NCBI GenBank assembly: GCA_965228435.1
Contig: OZ245818.1
Location: 4,898,001-4,962,000, forward strand
Direction: 5' to 3'
DNA: 64,000 bases
Source: Hoeflea_A sp965228435
GTDB lineage: Bacteria > Pseudomonadota > Alphaproteobacteria > Rhizobiales > Rhizobiaceae
Positions within the stretch are counted from its first letter, which is position 1. Every line of letters starts with the position of its first letter. Shown piece by piece: positions 44,358-52,673 of the stretch. Under the pieces are notes generated by a model that was not told the DNA's origin, did no database searches, and worked only from the letters and a program-made list of their open reading frames with translations. Position numbers and translations under genes: made by a program.

Positions 44358-47300
44358 TCAGCCTTTGATCGACTGCCCGATCTGGGCAGTCTTCAGTTTC
44401 GATTGCTGCAGTGCCACGCTGTCGATGCCGCTGCAGAATTGCGGGAATGCCATGCCGAAAATCGACGTGTTGCCCTGGGCGATGCGGCCGCTCAGAGGTG
44501 CGACGACATAGAAGCAGTGGGTGCCCTGGTTCAGCGCCGTCGTGTTCATGAAATTCGACACGGTGACCGCAGACAGCAGAGAACCGAGAATTTTCGCCTG
44601 AAAGCGACCGCCCTCGACGCGGATCGAGTTGGCCATGACGATGGCGTTGGTGAAGACGAACACCATCTCGTTTTCCGACTCGACCTGGTTGTCCTCCATC
44701 GACACGTCGTCGGCGCTGAGCAGGAACACAGCCGACAGCGATGCCGCCTGGTTCTCGCCGAAGGCGCGCAGGCTCACCTGGTTGTCGTTGAACATGGTTT
44801 CGCCGCCGGTCAGCCGGAGAGGCTGTGCCTGCTGGTCGCGCGAAAGCCGACCGCCGAGATTGAAGAAGGAGGCGAAATCCTCGCCGACTGCAACATTGAG
44901 AATGTTGACCACGTCACCACCGGCGACTTCAGACAAGACCTCCAGAATGAGATAGTCGGTGAAGTCGAGATCGCCGACCGGGCTCATCAGCCGGTTGCCG
45001 ATGGAGGCGGCGCCGATCCCGGCCGCTGCCAGTGCAGCGAAGGGGTTGGAAAACAGCAGGCTCTGGCCCGATCCGGTCAGCCGGTTGTCGTTGACGTGGG
45101 CCGGCCCGGCAAGGATCGCCTTGATCGCCCGGCCGCCCGACGCATGGATTTCGTTGGAGCGGCAGCTGAAGGCGGCGCGGTTGACCTGTCGCCGGCTGTC
45201 ATCGGACACGGTGTTGGTCGACAGCCCGCCCATGCCGAGGCCGATGATGATGCCACCGCGGCGGCCGGGTCGGGGCGCACCGCCGTCGACCAAGCCGCGG
45301 CCGTTGCGCTCAATGCGATTGTGCTCGAACAGCAGATTTTCTCCGATGGCAACAAAGAAGCCGCAGACCGGGCTGTCATGGCCTTCGCCGCAGCCAGCGA
45401 TGAGATTGTCCGTCACCTCCAGATCGGCGGCGAGCGACAGGGCGATGCCGCCCCAGCCGATGAACTGGCGCAGGATGGCGCCGAGATCCGGGATTTCACC
45501 GCGCACGCAGTTTTCGATGCGGTTTCGGCGGATTGTCATGTTTTCGACCGCGATGGCGTCCACCGGCTCGTTCACCAGCACAATCTGGAAGATCGACAGA
45601 AGGTGGGTCGAGATGCCGTTCATACCCATCTCGGCAATACTGTTGTCTTCGATGCGGACGTTCTCCACCGGCCCCTCGGACACCGGGAACATCGGATCGG
45701 GCTGTTCGCCGTCACCGCCAGGATCGATGGGGCCAATGTCGATGCAGCCGAGATCGTTGATGATCAGCGGCGTGCCGTAATAGCCGGCAATGCCCATATT
45801 GGCTTTGTAGTCTGTGGTGTAATTGACCCGGTTTTCGAAGGATCCCTCGATCACCGAATCGAAATTGGCGCCCGGCGTCGGCCGCGCGACCATGCGCACC
45901 GAGCCGAGCGTGATGCCGTTACCGTTACCGCCGATCATGCGGTTGCGGCGGATGATTACGCCGTCGGAGCCGCCGCCGATGTGAATGCCGCCCAGACCGA
46001 GCTGCTGGCGTTGGGTGAGGTTCAGCGCGATGATGGCGGAATCCTCGACCAGCAGGCCGGTGCCGAGCAGGAAGATAGCCGGCGAGACACCGGCGCCGCC
46101 ACCGATGCCGTTGCTGAGCGCGTCGAGTTCGACGTGGCAGCGCCGGACGATGTAATCGGCGCCATCGCGGCCGGCGATGGCGCCGAAATCCGTGGCGGTG
46201 ATGCGCAAATCCTCAAAAAGAAGACGTTCGGGCAAATCATTGGGTGCGTTGACCAAATCCGGTTCGGCCAGGATCGCTTCGGCTTGTGTGTTCGTCATGG
46301 CGATGCGGCGGACGGTGATGTCGCTGGAGCCGAGAATGTGCAGCAGCGGCGCGGCCGTGCCGTCGTCCGTCCAGCGCGTCTCGCGGCCGCAACCGGTGAG
46401 GGTGACGTTTTCGAGATTGTCGATGACGACATGTTCTTCGTATTCGCCCGGCAGGATACAGATTTCGCCGCCTTCGGGCGGCAGCAGGTTGACCGCGACC
46501 TGGATCCGGTCGACATCGCCATGGCTGCGGCGGCCGTCGCCGACGGTGATACGGCAGCAGCCATTGACCCGGCAGAGCGGCCGGAACCTATGGCGGCAAT
46601 CGACGATCTCGAAAGTCGGCACGCCGCCGGCCTGGCCCGTCCAGTGGATCAGCGCCAAAGGCGCCAGACGACGCCTTGGTCCCATCGGCGGTTCGCCATT
46701 GTGCAGGCCCCAGGGCAGGATGCGTGCCGGGGTATTGGTGCGGGCCGATATGGTCCAGCGGTCGCGCCGCCGGCCGTCGAGGCTGAAGGTTGCGGTGAGG
46801 CCGGTATCGCCAAGCGTCACCGGGCCCGGTGCCGTCGGCACGGTCGGCGCGCCGCCGCCACCCTGGCCGTTGGTCCAAAGCCGGGCGTAGAAAAAGCGGT
46901 TTTCGCCCGCGACGTCGAACTGACCGTCGAGCGATGCGGGCAGGGCGGCGAGCCACGCTTCCCAGTCGGCGGGAACGTCGCTGGACAGCACCACGCTGCC
47001 GGTTTCGTCATAGCCGTTTTCGATTTCGAAAAACCGGCCCATGGGTGCCGCGGCCTTTTCGCCGTTCGACAGAATGGCCGACCAGGGCAGCAATTCGATC
47101 GTCTGTCCGGCAAGCGGAAATGCGAAGGCGTCGCGCGGTTCGTTGAGGAACACCAGGCGCCTTCGGTTGAAATTGTCGTCATCCTCCACCTGGACCCGGT
47201 AAAGGGCGGCGTCGGTGCTCCAGACGAACTCGCCCGGCTGGGTGATGGCGACCCGGATCGTCTCGTTGCGGGCGCCGAGGAAACCCGGTTCGGCGCGCGG

Positions 47301-47972
47301 CGAGCAAAGGTCTTCCACCGGCTCGGTGTCGACAAAGCCGATGGTCAGTTCGGTCGACGAGACGAGAGACGCAGAACCCGGATCGAACACGGCATCGTCG
47401 CCGATCCTCTGGATCAGTTCGGCGAATGCCTCGGCGCACCCGTCCTCCGGCACATCCGTCGCCACCCGCACGCGCCGCATCGGCCGCTTGCGCCCCGTCG
47501 TGTCGACGCCGCCGAGCGCCGTTTCGATGAGTTCACCGTCTTCGAAAGCGGTGACGTGTTGCTCCCACCCCTCCAGCCAGACCAGATCCGTGCGCGTTTC
47601 GCCGGCCGCAAGTGCCGGCACGTCGGGCAGATCCTGGTAGAGGCTGCGGTCGAGCCAGTCGCGTTGGTTCGCGAAAGTCTCAGAACCCGGACCGTTTTCC
47701 ACCCGAAGGCCGCCCAGATAGAAACTGCCGGCGCCATAGGTCAGGTCGTAATGTTCGTCGCCGGGCTGGATTTCGACCGATTCCACAAAGAAACCGCCGT
47801 CCGGCGTACCGCCGCTGCAGATGGTTTCAGCCAGGCTCTGGCGCAACCTCAGACTGAAAATGTCAGACGCTTCGTTTTCTTCCGAGTCCAGCGGCGTGCG
47901 GCCCTGCTGGCGAACAACGGAGGAATAGAGCTGGTCGACGCGGAGCGAGTGTCGGGAAATGTCGGCGGACAT
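44358..47972 (-). CDS. DUF6519-like protein with right-handed beta-helix, putative fibre or spike
   Basis: 1204 residues. The first ~170 residues (MSADISRHSLRVDQLYSSVV; QQGRTPLDSEENE; YGAGSFYLGGLRVEN) are the DUF6519-type start seen in phage- or CIS-linked proteins. About 460-900 is a parallel beta-helix with repeated short runs such as RRNRMIGGNGNGITL, IEDNSIAEMGMNGI and FEHNRIERNGRGL. Similar beta-helices make tail spikes that bind or cut glycans. Four Cys near CRHRFRPLCRVNGCCRI may bind metal. It follows the tail-protein-I gene by 61 bases. Confidence 0.8.
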   Translation of the reverse strand: MSADISRHSLRVDQLYSSVVRQQGRTPLDSEENEASDIFSLRLRQSLAETICSGGTPDGGFFVESVEIQPGDEHYDLTYGAGSFYLGGLRVENGPGSETFANQRDWLDRSLYQDLPDVPALAAGETRTDLVWLEGWEQHVTAFEDGELIETALGGVDTTGRKRPMRRVRVATDVPEDGCAEAFAELIQRIGDDAVFDPGSASLVSSTELTIGFVDTEPVEDLCSPRAEPGFLGARNETIRVAITQPGEFVWSTDAALYRVQVEDDDNFNRRRLVFLNEPRDAFAFPLAGQTIELLPWSAILSNGEKAAAPMGRFFEIENGYDETGSVVLSSDVPADWEAWLAALPASLDGQFDVAGENRFFYARLWTNGQGGGGAPTVPTAPGPVTLGDTGLTATFSLDGRRRDRWTISARTNTPARILPWGLHNGEPPMGPRRRLAPLALIHWTGQAGGVPTFEIVDCRHRFRPLCRVNGCCRITVGDGRRSHGDVDRIQVAVNLLPPEGGEICILPGEYEEHVVIDNLENVTLTGCGRETRWTDDGTAAPLLHILGSSDITVRRIAMTNTQAEAILAEPDLVNAPNDLPERLLFEDLRITATDFGAIAGRDGADYIVRRCHVELDALSNGIGGGAGVSPAIFLLGTGLLVEDSAIIALNLTQRQQLGLGGIHIGGGSDGVIIRRNRMIGGNGNGITLGSVRMVARPTPGANFDSVIEGSFENRVNYTTDYKANMGIAGYYGTPLIINDLGCIDIGPIDPGGDGEQPDPMFPVSEGPVENVRIEDNSIAEMGMNGISTHLLSIFQIVLVNEPVDAIAVENMTIRRNRIENCVRGEIPDLGAILRQFIGWGGIALSLAADLEVTDNLIAGCGEGHDSPVCGFFVAIGENLLFEHNRIERNGRGLVDGGAPRPGRRGGIIIGLGMGGLSTNTVSDDSRRQVNRAAFSCRSNEIHASGGRAIKAILAGPAHVNDNRLTGSGQSLLFSNPFAALAAAGIGAASIGNRLMSPVGDLDFTDYLILEVLSEVAGGDVVNILNVAVGEDFASFFNLGGRLSRDQQAQPLRLTGGETMFNDNQVSLRAFGENQAASLSAVFLLSADDVSMEDNQVESENEMVFVFTNAIVMANSIRVEGGRFQAKILGSLLSAVTVSNFMNTTALNQGTHCFYVVAPLSGRIAQGNTSIFGMAFPQFCSGIDSVALQQSKLKTAQIGQSIKG

Positions 47973-48033
47973 GGGGCTCTCCTAACTTGCCGGGTCGTGT
48001 TGGCGGTTTGCGGGTGACGGTGTCTGTGGCATC

Positions 48034-50316
48034 TCAGGTCTCGAAAACGAATTGGGCGATGGCGTTGATCGGCATGTGCTCGGCCGTCTTGGCGCGCAGA
48101 TCGTCGTGCTTGATGGGGGCCAGCGCCCGGTTGTAGACGCCGATTTCCGTGTTGTTCTCGCCGCCGCGACGGATTTCCGCGGGCGCCGTGCGGCGCAACT
48201 GCGCCAGTGCCGCGTCGCCGAAACGACGCGACACGAACAGGTTGGCGGGAAGGGCTGCGGCATAGAAGGTCGACTCGTAGCCGTCGATGGCATTGGGGCT
48301 GCCATGGGCGATGGCGGCGCTGAAGCGGACACAGGAATTCTGCGCATCCTCGATGATCAGTCGGCCGTCTGCGAGCAAGTGATCGGCGTGGATGCGGCCG
48401 GAAACGATGTCGCCGAAAACCGTGCTGCGCTCGATGTGCAAATGCGCGTTGCGGGCGCGGATCGCAGGGACGGCTGGTTGGCCGATGATGATTGAATCGC
48501 AGATGACGATCTCGTTTGCAGAACAGGGATCGACCGCGTCGACATTCTCGCGGATCGGGCCGGTGATGCAGCGGTCGATGACCAAGGTATCGACTTCGCC
48601 CGCGGCTTCGAGAACGATAGCCGGCTGGATGCCCGGCGGGTTGCCGGTAAGGGCGGCCAGTTCGCCGCCGGGATCAAGCGTGACGTTGGACAGCCGAACG
48701 AGCGACCAGCCGCCATCGAGCACGATGCGCGTCGTCGCGGTACCGGCAACGTCGGATAGCAGCGCGAGCCACAGGCCGTCGATTGCGAGTTCGGCGGTAT
48801 CTCCGAGGGGTGAGATGGTGAGCGTGCCGCCGACCACGGTGATTTCGACATAGGGTCGTTGGCCGTTGGCCGCTTCCAGCCGCCAGCTCTCGTCCACCGT
48901 GATGCTGCCGCCGGCACCAATGGTTGGCCTGTAGGTGGCCGAGTCGACAATACGCTCGGTGCCGGTTTCGTTGCCGGAGAAATCCGGAGTCAGCGTGTTG
49001 ATGGCCGTGAAGCCGCTCGGTTCCAGATAGGCCGAACGGTCGTGGGTGCCGGCACCCACCGGCCAGAACGCGCCGTAGAAATGCAGCTGCGCCCGCAGCC
49101 GATCGCCATCCGCCGGTGCCTGATCGAGCAGCACCCGGCCGGTGTCGGGATCGACGAAGATCTCTGCCCATTCGGGCAGGATGAGGCCGTCGGCCCAGGT
49201 CGAAAGGTCCGCCGCATAAAGCAGTTCCGGCCCGACCGGATCACCGTCCGGGTCGTCATCGACAGCGAGCGCCAGCGACAGGGTGGCTGGATCGCCGCCA
49301 GGCAGCAGGTTGCGCTTCGGGCAATCGTCCGTAATGGCGCCGGCGAGCAATGTTCGAGCATTTGCCGGTAGCGTGATGTCGTTGCGCAAGGCGGTCGCCA
49401 GGTGCAGCAGAGCGGCTTCGCTGCGGAACAGGCGGCCGTAAAGCAGCGACAGATCCGTTTCCATTCCAGGTGGCGCGTCTTCGATCGACGGTTCGAACGA
49501 GGCTGCGTTAAGGCGGCGGCAATCGAGCGGGCCGCGGATTTCCCATTCACGCCGCAGCCGGCATTCCTCGCCGGGCGTCCCACCGCGTTGGTAGAGGGCG
49601 ACATCGCGGCCGCTCGGATCGAGCGTCCAGCGTGTATCGTCGAGCGCCACCGGTGTGACGTTGCGCAGTGCGAAAGCATAGTGGCGGAACAGGTGCAGAT
49701 TGACCTTGGGACTATTGTAGCGCCCCCGGAAACCGCTGATGCGACGGAAATCCGGGCGGTGCGAGACATCGTCGAACGGACCGTCGATGGTGTCGCCGAT
49801 CCGTGCCGACCGCAAATCGGGGTAGCCCCATTGCGGTGACGCGGTGATCGGCCCCACCGGCGATGGGCCGTCGAGCAGGTGCATGGTGCGGAACAGGCGC
49901 TTGAAGGCTTCCGAGGCCACCGCGTCCCAATCGGCGATATCGTCGGCCAGCGTTTCCAGGAGCGCGCGGGTGCCGTTGCGAAGCCGATAGTAGATCGCCC
50001 GCTTGACCGAGGCGCGGCGTCCGGCGCGGTTGAGGGCGTTGACGAGGCGGGCGCCGACCAGCGAGCCAATATAGGGAATGGCCCAGTCGTCGGCCTCGTC
50101 GATGCGGGTATCGGCCCAGAGCCGGTCGGCACTGCGACGCGCGGTCGCCGCCTCGGCGGCGATGATCTCGACCAGAGCGCGGAGTTGGCCGGGATCGGCG
50201 GCGATCCCGTCCTCGTGGCGATAGATTTCCGGAATGAGCGACCAGAGCTTTTCGGCGTAGTGGCGCTCATAGCCATCATCGGCGCGGGTGGCGGTGGCCT
50301 GGCCTTCGAAACTCAT
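48034..50316 (-). CDS. eCIS tail-protein-I-like baseplate protein with long beta-rich extension
   Basis: 760 residues. The N-terminal ~150 resemble phage P2 tail protein I: HYAEKLWSLIPEIYRHED, WAIPYIGSLVGARLV and AIYYRLRNGTRALLETLADDIADWDAV. The remaining ~600 residues are beta-rich; from about 500 onward strands such as LVRLSNVTLDPGGEL, IVICDSIIIGQPAVPAI and RSTVFGDIVSGRI suggest a beta-helix. Ordinary tail protein I is about 200 residues, so this is a fusion that could carry a fibre-like domain on the baseplate. It overlaps the upstream gene by 4 bases. Confidence 0.8.
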   Translation of the reverse strand: MSFEGQATATRADDGYERHYAEKLWSLIPEIYRHEDGIAADPGQLRALVEIIAAEAATARRSADRLWADTRIDEADDWAIPYIGSLVGARLVNALNRAGRRASVKRAIYYRLRNGTRALLETLADDIADWDAVASEAFKRLFRTMHLLDGPSPVGPITASPQWGYPDLRSARIGDTIDGPFDDVSHRPDFRRISGFRGRYNSPKVNLHLFRHYAFALRNVTPVALDDTRWTLDPSGRDVALYQRGGTPGEECRLRREWEIRGPLDCRRLNAASFEPSIEDAPPGMETDLSLLYGRLFRSEAALLHLATALRNDITLPANARTLLAGAITDDCPKRNLLPGGDPATLSLALAVDDDPDGDPVGPELLYAADLSTWADGLILPEWAEIFVDPDTGRVLLDQAPADGDRLRAQLHFYGAFWPVGAGTHDRSAYLEPSGFTAINTLTPDFSGNETGTERIVDSATYRPTIGAGGSITVDESWRLEAANGQRPYVEITVVGGTLTISPLGDTAELAIDGLWLALLSDVAGTATTRIVLDGGWSLVRLSNVTLDPGGELAALTGNPPGIQPAIVLEAAGEVDTLVIDRCITGPIRENVDAVDPCSANEIVICDSIIIGQPAVPAIRARNAHLHIERSTVFGDIVSGRIHADHLLADGRLIIEDAQNSCVRFSAAIAHGSPNAIDGYESTFYAAALPANLFVSRRFGDAALAQLRRTAPAEIRRGGENNTEIGVYNRALAPIKHDDLRAKTAEHMPINAIAQFVFET

Positions 50317-52670
50317 TGAACCACTCCCACGCTTGCATTGGCTTCGAGATCGAACCAGCCGCCTTCGCCCGGAAGGACGGCATAGTCGAGCGGTACTCCG
50401 CCGAGCCGCACACTGCGGACGGATGCCACGCCAGGAACCAGATGCAATGCCTTGACGATGACGCTGCGGTAGATGGGTTGACCGATGACGACGTTGGCTG
50501 GGGTAAGCACGCCGTCATCGGTGTCGAACAATGCTGCTCGAGCAGCATTGCGGACCTCTTCCGTGTCGTGGGCGGCATCGACGGCGATATCGATGGCCAG
50601 GGTGTCGAAGGCATGCGGAACGGCCAGCTTGACCGTGATGCCGAGGCCCGGCGCCGCCATGCCCTTGAGCCAGGATTCCAGTTCGTCACCGGGATCGCCC
50701 TGGTCGGCGATGATCCACACCGTGGCGACGGCTCGCTGCTTGCGGCCGTCCCAGGCCCAGCTTGCCGAGGCATTGAGGATGCCGGAGTAACTTCTTGATA
50801 GTGCTTCGAAATCATCGATCGAAATAGCGCGCCCGAGGGCCAGGGCGAAGCCGGGCGCGTTGTCGCGCAGTTCGTCGGCATTATCAGCGTCGGCGCCACC
50901 GGTTGCCGGCAGCGGGCTGCGTACCCGCGATACGCCCGTCACGGGCTTCTTCAATTGCTGGATGAAGCCGGCGGGTGGCTTGGCGCTGCCGGCGCCGTGG
51001 CGGTACCAGTTGGCGACGATGTTGTTGCCGCCGGAGGCGGGGATCTCGCCGTTGAATCCATCGCCGAAGACGATCTCCGAGGTCTCGTCCGGCTGTTGGC
51101 GAACGATGTAGATGCGGGCATCAGGAAGAGCATCGAACAAGGTGTCGACACGATCCCAGACGATGCCGTCCACCGCCACTTCGAGGTAGGGCCGCCGACC
51201 GTCTGGACAGGACGGGTCCTCCGTCCAGGCAAGCGGTTTCTTCTTCAGCGGGTAGGCCTGGTTCGGGCTGGCACCGTCGCTGGAGCCGAGCACTTCGTTG
51301 TAGACCGTTTCGCCGCGGATGGCCTCGACGACGTTGCCGAAAAGCCGCGCCGGTGCAGCGAGTGGTTCCGGGAAGGGGTCGGCACCGCTGTCGGGCGTGA
51401 ACAGACCCGTGCCGTCAGCCTGCAGGGCGACCATGCCGGGCAGATCGGCACCGCGCTTGCGGCGGCCGATCGCGATGGCAGCGCCTGAAACTGGCGCGTC
51501 GTCGAGCGGTTCCACCGGCCCGGACAGCACGGCGGTGGGCTGCAGGTCTGGAAGCTCAAGGAAGGCCTTTGTCGGACGGAGCGGTGACGGCAGCGGCGCC
51601 ATGGAAATGTGAATCAGCGGCGCGGCGTCACCGGTCTCGACGATTTCGGTATCGAGCACGATCTGCGTCTGCGGCAGGATGGTCGCGGGGATGGTCCCGG
51701 ATTCCGGCGTCAATTCGACATTGTTGGTGGTCACCGAACTGACTTTTGCCGGATGCATGGCGCCGGCCATCTCGACCACGACGTGGTCGTTCTTGCGGAC
51801 CTGCGGATAGACCGAATCGAGAACCGAGGTCGTTTCGCCGCCGGAAGCGTCATAGGCATTGGCGACGAAACTCGACAGGCCGGCGGCGATGCGCAACTGG
51901 GCGACGCCCAGGTTGGCGGTCGTCAGGCCGGCCAATCCGCCAAAGGCGGTTTCTCCGGCGGCGTCGAGATGGGTACGCACCAGCTTTTCGTTGCCGGTTG
52001 CGGTGATGGTCTCCATCGCCTCGACCCGGCCGGCGGCCGAGGCCGATCCGGCTTTGTCCCAGGCCACGACGATTGCGCCACGGTTCGGAGCGCTGCCGGC
52101 CGGGAAGGTGAGCACGCCGTCGAAAGCCGTCTCGCGGATCGGCGCGAAGCGCCAGCGGTTGCGCTGCGGCCAGATGGTGGCGGGATCGAGCAGTTCGAAG
52201 ACCTGCGGCGGTTCGTCGTCGAAGGGTTCGGAGCGGAAGGCCGTGCCGGCCGGCACCGCGACCGGGTCGGCATCATCCGCCTCCAGCGCCAGCAGCACCC
52301 GCGCGGCCATGGCCGGGCGCGGCCGGTAACCGACCAGCCGGACGATGCGTGCCAGGGTTTCGGCATCCGGGGCGGTGGCCAGATAGCTGCGTTCTGCGAT
52401 GCGGGCGTCGTAGAAGCCGGTGACGTCCAGGATATAGGCCCAGAATTCGAGCAGCATGACGCCGAGATCGGGCGTTGCGCCGGCGCGCAGATTGGGGCGC
52501 CAGTGCTCTAGCGGCCCATGTTCGCTGATGGCGGCCAGCAGTGCGCGACGGTACTCGCCGTAGGACAGCCACTGGCGTTGGGGCAGCGTGGCGAGACCGG
52601 CGGGAATCAATGGATCCGGCGGGTGTTCCCAGCCCGAACAGTCGCAGCCATTGCTGTGGACGATGCCCAT
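50313..52670 (-). CDS. eCIS baseplate wedge protein, baseplate-J/gp6-like
   Basis: 785 residues, a putative baseplate assembly protein of the Afp11/Afp12 kind. Recognisable parts: DLGVMLLEFWAYILDVTGFYDARIAERSYLATA near the N-terminus, IVFGDGFNGEIPASGGN, and the J-like core AISIDDFEALSRSYSGILNASASW in the second half. It should form the wedge linking hub and sheath. It starts 3 bases after the upstream gene and overlaps the next by 4, consistent with coupled translation of structural subunits. Confidence 0.85.
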   Translation of the reverse strand: MGIVHSNGCDCSGWEHPPDPLIPAGLATLPQRQWLSYGEYRRALLAAISEHGPLEHWRPNLRAGATPDLGVMLLEFWAYILDVTGFYDARIAERSYLATAPDAETLARIVRLVGYRPRPAMAARVLLALEADDADPVAVPAGTAFRSEPFDDEPPQVFELLDPATIWPQRNRWRFAPIRETAFDGVLTFPAGSAPNRGAIVVAWDKAGSASAAGRVEAMETITATGNEKLVRTHLDAAGETAFGGLAGLTTANLGVAQLRIAAGLSSFVANAYDASGGETTSVLDSVYPQVRKNDHVVVEMAGAMHPAKVSSVTTNNVELTPESGTIPATILPQTQIVLDTEIVETGDAAPLIHISMAPLPSPLRPTKAFLELPDLQPTAVLSGPVEPLDDAPVSGAAIAIGRRKRGADLPGMVALQADGTGLFTPDSGADPFPEPLAAPARLFGNVVEAIRGETVYNEVLGSSDGASPNQAYPLKKKPLAWTEDPSCPDGRRPYLEVAVDGIVWDRVDTLFDALPDARIYIVRQQPDETSEIVFGDGFNGEIPASGGNNIVANWYRHGAGSAKPPAGFIQQLKKPVTGVSRVRSPLPATGGADADNADELRDNAPGFALALGRAISIDDFEALSRSYSGILNASASWAWDGRKQRAVATVWIIADQGDPGDELESWLKGMAAPGLGITVKLAVPHAFDTLAIDIAVDAAHDTEEVRNAARAALFDTDDGVLTPANVVIGQPIYRSVIVKALHLVPGVASVRSVRLGGVPLDYAVLPGEGGWFDLEANASVGVVQ

Positions 52671-52673
52671 GGC

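Noticed and set aside
44403..48017. A 1204-codon open frame on the plus strand over the beta-helix gene
   Set aside because: It is the antisense of a GC-rich gene; the sequence is Arg/Gly/Asp-rich without recognisable motifs, while the minus-strand frame has family signatures and operon overlaps.
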